Below the pieces are notes generated by a model. That model was given only the letters and a program-made list of their open reading frames with translations. It was not told the origin of the DNA and did not search any database. Source: an uncultured Oscillospiraceae bacterium (lineage in GTDB: Bacteria > Bacillota > Clostridia > Oscillospirales > Acutalibacteraceae). From it: DNA of 7,104 bases. Below are positions 1 through 5,172 of this stretch, in pieces. Position 1 is the stretch's first letter. Every line of letters begins with the position of its first letter. Location: NCBI GenBank assembly GCA_900552925.1, contig USBH01000088.1, positions 1 to 7,104 of the forward strand, written 5' to 3'. The translations under genes and the position numbers were made by a program.

Positions 1-50
1 TACGAGATTAGCTGCAGTCTCGTGGGCTCGGAGATGTGTATAAGAGACAG
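1..50 (+). other. Illumina Nextera i7-side adapter (synthetic, not genomic)
   Basis: Bases 1-8 (TACGAGAT) are the end of the P7 primer. Bases 9-16 (TAGCTGCA) sit where the 8-base i7 index belongs. Bases 17-31 (GTCTCGTGGGCTCGG) are the Nextera read-2 sequence, and bases 32-50 (AGATGTGTATAAGAGACAG) are the 19-bp Tn5 mosaic end. The order and lengths match the commercial design exactly, so genomic sequence begins at base 51. Any reading frame crossing base 50/51 is chimeric. Confidence 0.99.
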
Positions 51-409
51 CGCCGCTGCTTTCTCGGCACGCCCGCGTAAAGCAGCGGGAGCGCCACGTT
101 TTCCGCCGCGCTCTGCCGGGGCAGGAGGTGAAAGCTCTGAAAGACAAAGCCGATGGAGTTGAGCCGGATTTCGGACAGCTTGGATTCGCTGCTGCCGATG
201 ATATTTTCACCGGCCAGACTGTATGTACCGGCCGTCGGCAGATCGAGGCAGCCGATGATGTTCATCAGCGTCGTCTTGCCGGAGCCGGACGGCCCCATGA
301 TCGCGACATATTCGCCCGTATCGACGGACAGCGAGATGTCCTTGAGCACCGGGACCTCCATTTTGCCCTGCAGGTAGGTCTTGTCGATGTGCTGCAGCTC
401 CAGAATCAT
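51..409 (-). CDS. MacB/LolD-type ABC transporter ATP-binding protein, 3' end missing
   Basis: This is the N-terminal ~119 residues of an ATPase that would energise export by a MacAB/YknXYZ-type transporter on the cytoplasmic face of the membrane. The Walker A loop GPSGSGKT is at residues 39-46 and the Q-loop glutamine is Q91 in FVFQ. The opening 'LELQHIDKTY' and the stretch 'IIGCLDLPTAGTY' after Walker A are typical of the MacB/LolD/FtsE-like group. The signature motif, Walker B and H-loop lie beyond the left end, against a usual length of ~225-250 residues. The start ATG (409..407) overlaps the adaptor gene's stop codon as ATGA. The SD in front is weak, so translational coupling to the adaptor is likely. 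In the raw sequence the open frame continues into the adapter as CLLYTSPSPRDCS. That tail is artificial, and residue 120 spans the junction. Confidence 0.93.
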
Positions 410-1860
410 TCGACCGCACCCCCGATCACAGCGTCGTTGCTTTCCGGTATGGCGACGGCGCCTGCGTCCGCGTCTGCGTCGGCCGTGCCGCCGGTCTCAT
501 CCGAAACCACCATGCCGCTGTCTGCTGCACCGTCCATGCCGTCCGTACTGTCTGCGCCGTCGGTCATGCCGTCTTCCGCAGGCATCGTTCCGTCATCCGG
601 CGCGGTGCCGTCTACGATCATATCCGAATCGCCTGCGCCGTCCATGCCTTCGCCGGCGCCGCCTTCCGGCAGGACCGTGCCGGGATCGGCCGCATACATG
701 CCGCTGTGCATGTTGTCGCCGGGCACGGCGATGCGGTCATCCTTGTCGAGGCCGGAGAGGATTTCGTATTCGTCCATGTCGCCGTCGTACTGGCCGAGCG
801 AAACCTCGCGCTTTTCAATCCGGTTGCGCGAGTCTGCCGCCCAGACGTAGCTCTTACTGCCCTCGGTGAAGATGTAATAGCCGGGGAGCCAGAGGCCCGT
901 CTTGACGAGCGAGTCGCCGAGGTCCGGCTCCACATAGACGTGCTGGCCGAGCATCAGGCCGTCAAAGCTGTCCAGAAGGACGTAGAAGTTATATTTTGAG
1001 GCGGGGGTAAAGGTATCTTCGTTGCCATAGGAGATATAGTTGTTCTGCGTGTTGGAGACCGGCTCGCGCTCGATGGTGTCGATTTTCCCGGTCCACGTCA
1101 CGGAGGGGTCGACGCGGGAGGTCATCTTGACCGGCATGCCCTCGTAGAGCGACTGGATGTTGAGCTCCGTTGCGGTGGCCTTGATGCGGTACTGGCCGGT
1201 CGAAAGGATCGTGATATAGGCGTTTGTGCCTTCGCCGCTGTAATCCGTCTGGCTGCTCGAATCGCGGATCTCCTTGACGACGCCGTCCATCTCCGCGAGG
1301 ACGTCGGCGTTCTCGAGCGATTCTTTGAGCTGCTCGATTTCCTTGGCCTTTGTGGAACGGTCGTACTCCGCGGTGCGGATCTCGAGCTGGGTGGACTGGA
1401 TCTGCAGCGTATAGGAGAGCTGGTCGTCCGAGGGGGCGTTGCTTTTCTCCTTTTCAAGGCTTTCGATCTGCTGGTTCAGCGTCGTGATGCGGTTGCCGAG
1501 GCTCTCAAGCTGCAATTCGGCTTCCTGCAGCTGCAGCGAGATGTCCTCCGTGTCATAGCTGAAAAGCGGATCGCCGGTCTTGACTTCCTGCCCGACGGCC
1601 ACGTGCAGCTCGGCGATTTTTTTCGTGTCGTCCTTCTGGACGGAGAGCGTCTTTTCCGGCTCGGCGACGCCGGAGAACTTCGTCGTCATGCCGAGTCCGC
1701 CCTCCTGCGTGATGTCGGAGACCGTGTTGACGTAGGCGATCTCGTTCGGGTCGCTCGGCATGGCGGCTTCCCGGAAGAAGAAAAACCAAACGGCGACGCA
1801 GGCCAGAATAAGCACGGCGGCAGCGATGCCGGCGATGATCCCGATTTTTTTCTTTGTCAT
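406..1860 (-). CDS. MacA/HlyD-type exporter adaptor protein with acidic C-terminal tail
   Basis: A 484-residue membrane-fusion (adaptor) subunit of an ABC exporter, anchored in the membrane and facing outward. In a monoderm it would resemble B. subtilis YknX rather than bridge to an outer membrane. The start has lysines KKK at 3-5 and one hydrophobic segment at ~6-29. Two halves of a lipoyl-like barrel-sandwich domain (~62-105 and ~186-225; 'VAVGQEVKTGDPLF' at 87-100, 'AEMDGVVKEI' at 189-198) flank a helical hairpin at ~106-185 rich in Leu, Gln, Glu and Lys. Beta-barrel and membrane-proximal regions follow to ~380. From ~392 to the end the chain is low-complexity Asp/Gly/Ala with Met, and there is no Lys or Arg after R376. 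An AAAGGAAG ribosome site lies ~7 nt upstream. The ATPase gene starts inside the stop codon (ATGA overlap), so the two form an operon. The exported substrate cannot be told from the sequence. Confidence 0.92.
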   Translation of the reverse strand: MTKKKIGIIAGIAAAVLILACVAVWFFFFREAAMPSDPNEIAYVNTVSDITQEGGLGMTTKFSGVAEPEKTLSVQKDDTKKIAELHVAVGQEVKTGDPLFSYDTEDISLQLQEAELQLESLGNRITTLNQQIESLEKEKSNAPSDDQLSYTLQIQSTQLEIRTAEYDRSTKAKEIEQLKESLENADVLAEMDGVVKEIRDSSSQTDYSGEGTNAYITILSTGQYRIKATATELNIQSLYEGMPVKMTSRVDPSVTWTGKIDTIEREPVSNTQNNYISYGNEDTFTPASKYNFYVLLDSFDGLMLGQHVYVEPDLGDSLVKTGLWLPGYYIFTEGSKSYVWAADSRNRIEKREVSLGQYDGDMDEYEILSGLDKDDRIAVPGDNMHSGMYAADPGTVLPEGGAGEGMDGAGDSDMIVDGTAPDDGTMPAEDGMTDGADSTDGMDGAADSGMVVSDETGGTADADADAGAVAIPESNDAVIGGAVE

Positions 1861-1904
1861 ACAAATTCTTCCTTTCTCAAATTACCCCGCATTTTTTCGT
1901 TTTG

Positions 1905-1936
1905 CCGGGCGTGCAGAAAAAAACTGCGCTGCCCGG
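1905..1936 (-). promoter_or_regulatory. Hairpin in the leader of the exporter operon
   Basis: On the minus strand CCGGGC (1936..1931) pairs with GCCCGG (1910..1905). Inside it GCGCAG pairs with CTGCAC with one mismatch and one bulged A, closing a loop of seven T. It lies between the predicted transcription start (~1953) and the adaptor ATG (1860), so it would fold in the 5' leader. No T-run follows it, so it is not an intrinsic terminator. Its role is unknown; mRNA stabilisation or a protein-binding site would fit. Confidence 0.45.
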
Positions 1937-1959
1937 ATAAAAAGATACCAGACAAGCAC

Positions 1960-1988
1960 ATTATACAATGAAATATACAAAATAACAA
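1960..1988 (-). promoter_or_regulatory. Sigma-A-type promoter of the exporter operon
   Basis: On the minus strand a -35 box TTGTTA (1988..1983, 4 of 6 consensus) is separated by 17 bp from a perfect -10 box TATAAT (1965..1960). The predicted start of transcription is near 1953, giving a leader of ~93 nt. The surrounding bases are AT-rich, unlike the flanking genes. Confidence 0.75.
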
Positions 1989-2007
1989 CTTAATTTATTC
2001 TGACAAA

Positions 2008-2022
2008 TGCAAAACATTTGCA
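2008..2022. promoter_or_regulatory. Small palindrome between divergent promoters (possible operator)
   Basis: TGCAAA (2008-2013) and TTTGCA (2017-2022) form a perfect 6-bp inverted repeat around ACA. The same stretch also reads as CAAATG..CATTTG with a 5-nt centre. It sits ~30 bp upstream of the cysK -35 box and ~20 bp upstream of the exporter -35 box, where a regulator could act on either. A 6-bp repeat in AT-rich DNA can arise by chance, and the factor is not identifiable. Confidence 0.3.
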
Positions 2023-2051
2023 AAAGCCGGAGCCGGCTGCCGGGCGCTTCC

Positions 2052-2079
2052 TTGACAAACCGGCGTATCGCGGTACAAT
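2052..2079 (+). promoter_or_regulatory. Sigma-A-type promoter of cysK
   Basis: A perfect -35 box TTGACA (2052-2057) is followed after 16 bp by TACAAT (2074-2079, 5 of 6 consensus). Transcription should begin near 2086, leaving a leader of only ~25 nt. That leaves no room for a T-box or S-box riboswitch, so any sulfur control would have to act at initiation. The promoter also shows that a start codon before ~2086 is not usable. Confidence 0.8.
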
Positions 2080-2094
2080 AGAGGGGAATACTTC

Positions 2095-2103
2095 AAAAGG
2101 AGG
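2095..2103 (+). promoter_or_regulatory. Ribosome binding site that fixes the cysK start
   Basis: AAAAGGAGG is a near-perfect Shine-Dalgarno sequence 7 nt before the ATG at 2111. The longer open frame from 2018 begins upstream of the promoter and has no such site. Confidence 0.9.
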
Positions 2104-2110
2104 ATTGACC

Positions 2111-3046
2111 ATGAGAGAATCACAGATCGTCGAGAGCGCGGCGGCGCTGGTGGGCGGAACGCCGCTGCTGCGCGCCTCGCGCTTTGCAGCTGCGAGCGGC
2201 CTTATGAATGCGCCGTTCCTGAAGCTCGAATACTTGAACCCGACCGGCAGCGCAAAGGACCGCGCGGCGCTTTCCATGCTGGAGGCCGCGGAGCGGGACG
2301 GCCGCCTCGTGCCGGGCGCGACAATCATCGAGCCGACTTCCGGAAACACCGGGATCGCGCTGGCTGCATTGGCCGCGGCGCGCGGCTACCGGGTTATTCT
2401 CACGATGCCGGAGACGATGACCGCCGAACGGCGGAAGCTGCTTGCCGTGTACGGTGCGGAAATCGTTCTGACGCCCGGCGCGCAGGGGATGCGCGGCGCG
2501 ATCGAGAAAGCGGAAGAACTTGCGGCGGAAACGGAGAACAGCTTCATCCCGTCGCAGTTTGAGAATCCGGCCAATCCGCAGGCGCACTATGAGACGACGG
2601 GACCGGAAATCTATGCGCAGACGAACGGCGCCGTGGACATTTTTGTCGCGGGCATCGGAACCGGCGGCACGATCAGCGGCACGGCACGCTACCTGAAGGA
2701 GAAAAAGCCCGGCGTGCAGGTCGTCGGGCTGGAGCCCGCCGCATCGCCGCTGATCACGGAGGGGAAAAGCGGACCGCACGGCCTGCAGGGCATCGGCGCC
2801 AACTTCGTGCCCGGCAACTATGATTCCAGGTACGTCGACGCAGTCATGACCGTAACCGACGAAGAGGCCTACCGCGCGGCGCGGCTGCTCGCGCGCACGG
2901 AGGGCATCCTCAACGGGATCACGGCCGGCGCGGCGCTGGCCGCCGCCGTGCGTCTGCTGCAGAAGCCCGAAAATGCGGAAAAAACGCTTGTGGCCGTTCT
3001 GCCGGACAGCGGGGACCGCTATTATTCCACAGCCATTTTCGGCTGA
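2111..3046 (+). CDS. cysK: Cysteine synthase (O-acetylserine sulfhydrylase)
   Basis: A 311-residue PLP enzyme of fold type II, of normal family length. It makes L-cysteine and acetate from O-acetylserine and sulfide in the cytoplasm. The PLP-binding lysine is K49 in NPTGSAKDR (43-51). The substrate loop TSGNTG is at 76-81, the phosphate-binding loop GTGGT at 183-187, and the active-site region HGLQGIGANFVP at 223-234. S300 in LPDSGDRY is at the position expected to contact the PLP ring nitrogen. The loop usually written GISSGA reads GITAGA here (269-274), a mild variant. The start was chosen by the strong SD and the promoter immediately upstream. It is a single-gene transcript, with a terminator ~35 nt after the stop and no sulfur genes nearby. 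Use of a related substrate such as O-phosphoserine cannot be excluded from sequence alone. Confidence 0.95.
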   Translation: MRESQIVESAAALVGGTPLLRASRFAAASGLMNAPFLKLEYLNPTGSAKDRAALSMLEAAERDGRLVPGATIIEPTSGNTGIALAALAAARGYRVILTMPETMTAERRKLLAVYGAEIVLTPGAQGMRGAIEKAEELAAETENSFIPSQFENPANPQAHYETTGPEIYAQTNGAVDIFVAGIGTGGTISGTARYLKEKKPGVQVVGLEPAASPLITEGKSGPHGLQGIGANFVPGNYDSRYVDAVMTVTDEEAYRAARLLARTEGILNGITAGAALAAAVRLLQKPENAEKTLVAVLPDSGDRYYSTAIFG

Positions 3047-3078
3047 AAAGCCCGACGCAGTAAAACCACACGGAAACG

Positions 3079-3120
3079 AAAAAAACGGCCGCCGACAATC
3101 TTCCAGTCGGCGGCCGTTTT
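3079..3120. terminator. Bidirectional intrinsic terminator between cysK and the SH3/CHAP gene
   Basis: A perfect 15-bp inverted repeat (left arm 3082-3096, right arm 3106-3120) closes a 9-nt loop. The arms carry A and T ends around a CGGCCGCCGAC core. On the minus strand the stem runs into seven T (3085..3079). On the plus strand it ends in four T. It lies between two convergent stop codons (3046 and 3169) and probably serves both. Confidence 0.92.
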
Positions 3121-3168
3121 GGCTCTGCGCTGTGAATTTTGTGAGATCGCTCGTCCGGCGGTTCCCGG

Positions 3169-4236
3169 TCAGTCCTCCGCATAGCGCGTCAGGATCTGCA
3201 CGGTATCGCCGAGCCCGTACAGCTCGTCCTCGGTGATCGTGCGTCCCCAGGAGATCCGGCAGGTCTCGTAGTCTTCGTTGACCTCGGTGACCTGAATGTA
3301 CCGCGAGCCATCCGCCTCCGTGCCGATTTCCGTCACGACCATCGAATGCTCCCAGCTGCGCAGGCGGATGTGGTCGCCGACCCGGAGGCGGTCGAAGTCG
3401 TAATGGACGCGGATCGGCGCCTCGGTGCCGAAGACCAGATCGCTGAGCAGGCTCGCGTAGCCGAGGCACTGCGTGCTGCCGGAGCCGTATTCCGGAAAGC
3501 AGGTCTCCGTTATGCCCGAGTAGGTGTTGCAGAAAACGTATCCGTCCATGGAATGGTCGCACGGCGTGTCGGTGATGCTGAACGCGTCCTGCGCGTCGGC
3601 GGGGACACCCGCGGTGTTCCAGTAACAGCTGTCCTCAAAGTAGACGGCAAGCGATGCGAGCTTTTCACGCGCTTCAGCTTCGGTTTCCGCGCCTTCCTCG
3701 GAAAGCGTCGGGCGCGGGGCGACGACTGCGGTGATTGTCCGGACCGGGCGGACCGCTTCGGAATCGATGTAGCCGGTGGTCTGGCTGTTGACGGTGACTT
3801 CCGTATAGGCGCCGTCCTCAGGCGCGGAGAGCAGCGTGATATAGACGTTTGCGGCGAGCTTTCCGACGGCCGGCGCCTCTGCGTCCGGCGCGGAGAGGAT
3901 CGAGACGGGGCGGAGCGTTTCGCCGACGTCCGATGTGCCGTCGCCGGAATCCTCCTCGCCGCGGATGCTGAGCAGCGCGCTGTCGCAGTATCCGGTCGTG
4001 CCGTCCTCCAGCGCGATGCGCGTCCAGTCCGTGCTGGTGTGCTCCAGAATCCGGACCGTGTCGCCGTCGGAAAGCTTTGCGGTGACGACGGAAAGGTCCG
4101 AAGGGCCGCTGTGCAGCGCATGCGTATTGTCGGCTTCAGTGGCGAAAACGGCTGGAGATGCGGCGCAGAACAGGAACGCGGCGAGCGCCAGACTGCAAAG
4201 CCGCGGCAGAAAACGTGTTCCAAACTGTGTCTGCAT
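3169..4236 (-). CDS. Secreted protein with two SH3-like domains and a CHAP-like cysteine-peptidase domain
   Basis: A 355-residue protein, probably exported and acting on or near the cell wall. Residues 1-32 form a signal peptide: R8 and R12, a hydrophobic core at 13-26, and a likely cut after VFA at 30-32. No good lipobox is present. Two bacterial SH3-type segments follow, at ~46-92 and ~108-165, each ending in a GY(C/I)DS turn. A Pro/Glu-rich linker (~170-195) leads to a C-terminal domain with QCLGYA (256-261), WEHSMVV (295-301) and VTEVN (316-320). That order matches the Cys, His and Glu/Asn catalytic set of CHAP amidases, suggesting C257, H297 and E318 or N320. Cell-wall hydrolysis is inferred from the family, and the domain is divergent. 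The start at 4236 is set by a GGAGG site; an in-frame ATG at 4302 lies in the promoter. Two other cysteines (C226 and C246) flank the nucleophile region. Confidence 0.8.
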   Translation of the reverse strand: MQTQFGTRFLPRLCSLALAAFLFCAASPAVFATEADNTHALHSGPSDLSVVTAKLSDGDTVRILEHTSTDWTRIALEDGTTGYCDSALLSIRGEEDSGDGTSDVGETLRPVSILSAPDAEAPAVGKLAANVYITLLSAPEDGAYTEVTVNSQTTGYIDSEAVRPVRTITAVVAPRPTLSEEGAETEAEAREKLASLAVYFEDSCYWNTAGVPADAQDAFSITDTPCDHSMDGYVFCNTYSGITETCFPEYGSGSTQCLGYASLLSDLVFGTEAPIRVHYDFDRLRVGDHIRLRSWEHSMVVTEIGTEADGSRYIQVTEVNEDYETCRISWGRTITEDELYGLGDTVQILTRYAED

Positions 4237-4244
4237 AAGGAAAA

Positions 4245-4249
4245 CCTCC
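4245..4249 (-). promoter_or_regulatory. Ribosome binding site that fixes the SH3/CHAP start
   Basis: GGAGG on the minus strand lies 8 nt before the ATG at 4236..4234. It selects this start over the in-frame ATG 22 codons upstream, which overlaps the -35 box. The shorter protein then begins directly with a signal peptide. Confidence 0.88.
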
Positions 4250-4255
4250 GAACAG

Positions 4256-4273
4256 AATACTATATACAGTATT
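4256..4273. promoter_or_regulatory. 18-bp palindrome at the transcription start (likely operator)
   Basis: AATACTATATACAGTATT is a two-fold symmetric site with eight of nine base pairs matched. It begins one base past the -10 box of the SH3/CHAP promoter and covers the predicted transcription start (~4267). That is a classical position for a repressor that blocks initiation. The cognate regulator is not in the window and I cannot name its family with confidence. Confidence 0.6.
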
Positions 4274-4302
4274 ATTTTACTTGAAAATCCGGGTTTGGTC
4301 AA
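4274..4302 (-). promoter_or_regulatory. Sigma-A-type promoter of the SH3/CHAP gene
   Basis: On the minus strand TTGACC (4302..4297, 5 of 6 consensus) and TAAAAT (4279..4274, 5 of 6) are separated by 17 bp. The predicted leader is ~30 nt long. Confidence 0.78.
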
Positions 4303-4361
4303 CAGATTTTGATGATTTTCTGTTTTTTATCCCGACAGAACGGAAACGCCGAAAAAATGGC

Positions 4362-4391
4362 TTGAAGCGCTGCCGTGCGGCATGGTATACT
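4362..4391 (+). promoter_or_regulatory. Extended -10 promoter of rnhA
   Basis: TTGAAG (4362-4367) is 18 bp before TATACT (4386-4391). A TG dinucleotide one base before the -10 box (TGG-TATACT) makes it an extended -10 element, which compensates for the weak -35. The predicted start is near 4398, giving a ~75-nt leader. The leader contains a small hairpin, GGCCG/CGGCC at 4419-4433, of unknown meaning. Confidence 0.7.
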
Positions 4392-4461
4392 AGACAAATC
4401 ACAAGACGGATGCAGCCGGGCCGAAAAGCGGCCGACACGGATTCAAGGTATTCCGAGAGAC

Positions 4462-4466
4462 GGAGG
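4462..4466 (+). promoter_or_regulatory. Ribosome binding site that fixes the rnhA start
   Basis: GGAGG lies 6 nt before the ATG at 4473. An in-frame ATG at 4410 would add 21 residues (an Arg-rich stretch). It has no good SD, and the added residues precede the conserved KKYYAVRAG start of the domain, so 4473 is preferred. Confidence 0.85.
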
Positions 4467-4472
4467 AACAGG

Positions 4473-5075
4473 ATGGCAAAGAAATACTACGCGGTGCGGG
4501 CGGGCCGCAAAACGGGCATATTCGAGACTTGGGACGAATGCCGCGCCCAGACGACGGGCTTCAAGGGGGCGTCCTTCAAGAGCTTTCCGACGCGCGCCGA
4601 AGCCGAGGCCTACATGCAGGGGGCGGACAGCCTCGTCCAAAGCGGACAGGCTGCGGAAGGGGAGGCCGTCGCTTACGTGGACGGCAGCTACCACAGCGGG
4701 ACAAACGCCTTTTCCTGCGGCGCAGTGCTCTTTCTGAACGGCGAAGAGCTGCACTTTTCCCAGAAGTTTGAGGATGCGCAGCTGGCCCAGATGCACAATG
4801 TGGCCGGCGAAATCAAGGGCGCGGAGACCATCCTCACCTACTGCATGGAGCACGGCGTGCCGCGCGTTGTCCTTTACCACGATTACGAGGGTGTGGCCAA
4901 GTGGGCGACCGGCGAATGGAAGGCGAATAAGCCCGGCACGATCGCTTACCGCGAATTCTGCCGGCAGGCAGCGGAGCGGGTGCAGTTCCGCTTTGTCAAG
5001 GTCAAGGGCCATTCGGGGGATACGTACAACGATCTTGCCGACCGGCTCGCAAAGGATGCGCTCGGAATCGAATGA
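4473..5075 (+). CDS. rnhA: Ribonuclease HI with N-terminal hybrid-binding (viroplasmin-type) domain
   Basis: A 200-residue enzyme that cuts the RNA strand of RNA-DNA hybrids in the cytoplasm, removing R-loops and primer remnants. Residues 3-48 form the caulimovirus-VI/viroplasmin-type hybrid-binding domain. Its conserved core is KYYAVRAGRKTGIF, the W20 in ETWDEC, and GFKGASFKSF. A short linker (~49-64) leads to the catalytic RNase H fold. The expected acidic metal ligands are visible: D70 in AYVDGSY, E113 in AGEIKGA, D137 in YHDYEG and D190 in NDLADRLAK, plus KGHSGD (178-183), the flexible catalytic loop. The architecture matches the type 1 RNase HI common in Bacillota, as in Bacillus halodurans. 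Its own promoter lies upstream and a terminator downstream, so it is monocistronic. All key residues are present and the protein should be active. Confidence 0.95.
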   Translation: MAKKYYAVRAGRKTGIFETWDECRAQTTGFKGASFKSFPTRAEAEAYMQGADSLVQSGQAAEGEAVAYVDGSYHSGTNAFSCGAVLFLNGEELHFSQKFEDAQLAQMHNVAGEIKGAETILTYCMEHGVPRVVLYHDYEGVAKWATGEWKANKPGTIAYREFCRQAAERVQFRFVKVKGHSGDTYNDLADRLAKDALGIE

Positions 5076-5113
5076 ACCGGCTGCACAGGAGCGTTCAGGC
5101 CGGCGGAGAGCGG

Positions 5114-5155
5114 AAAAAACGGAGAAGGAACAGGACACAGCCTGTTCCTTCTTTT
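5114..5155. terminator. Bidirectional terminator between rnhA and the FAD oxidoreductase
   Basis: A perfect 12-bp stem (AGAAGGAACAGG at 5123-5134, partner at 5141-5152) encloses the 6-nt loop ACACAG. The plus strand ends in four T (5152-5155). On the minus strand six T (5119..5114) follow after a short spacer. It separates convergent stops at 5075 and 5173. Confidence 0.85.
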
Positions 5156-5172
5156 GCGTAAAAGGGGAATTC

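Noticed and set aside
32..50. Natural Tn5/IS50 transposon end
   Set aside because: The mosaic end is flanked by index and flow-cell sequences at both contig ends and no transposase gene is present. It is library adapter, not a mobile element.
128..850. 240-codon plus-strand open frame
   Set aside because: The Pro/Ser/Ala-rich stretch is the complement of the Asp/Gly/Ala codons of the adaptor's acidic tail. No start signals are present.
2018..2110. Longer N-terminus for cysK
   Set aside because: The extra 31 codons cover the TTGACA and TACAAT boxes and the SD, so they are not transcribed as coding sequence.
2120..3562. 480-codon open frame on the minus strand opposite cysK
   Set aside because: It is antisense to a well-conserved PLP enzyme, crosses the terminator at 3079-3120, is Arg/His/Gly-rich and has no recognisable motif. 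Long antisense frames are expected in GC-rich genes.
4256..4273. LexA (SOS) box before the SH3/CHAP gene
   Set aside because: The ACTGTATATAGT core resembles the E. coli-type box. The Bacillota LexA site is built on GAAC..GTTC, which is absent here.
3346..4284. 312-codon plus-strand open frame opposite the SH3/CHAP gene
   Set aside because: It is antisense to a protein with a signal peptide, SH3 domains and catalytic motifs, and it has no SD. Its end overlaps the promoter of the true gene.
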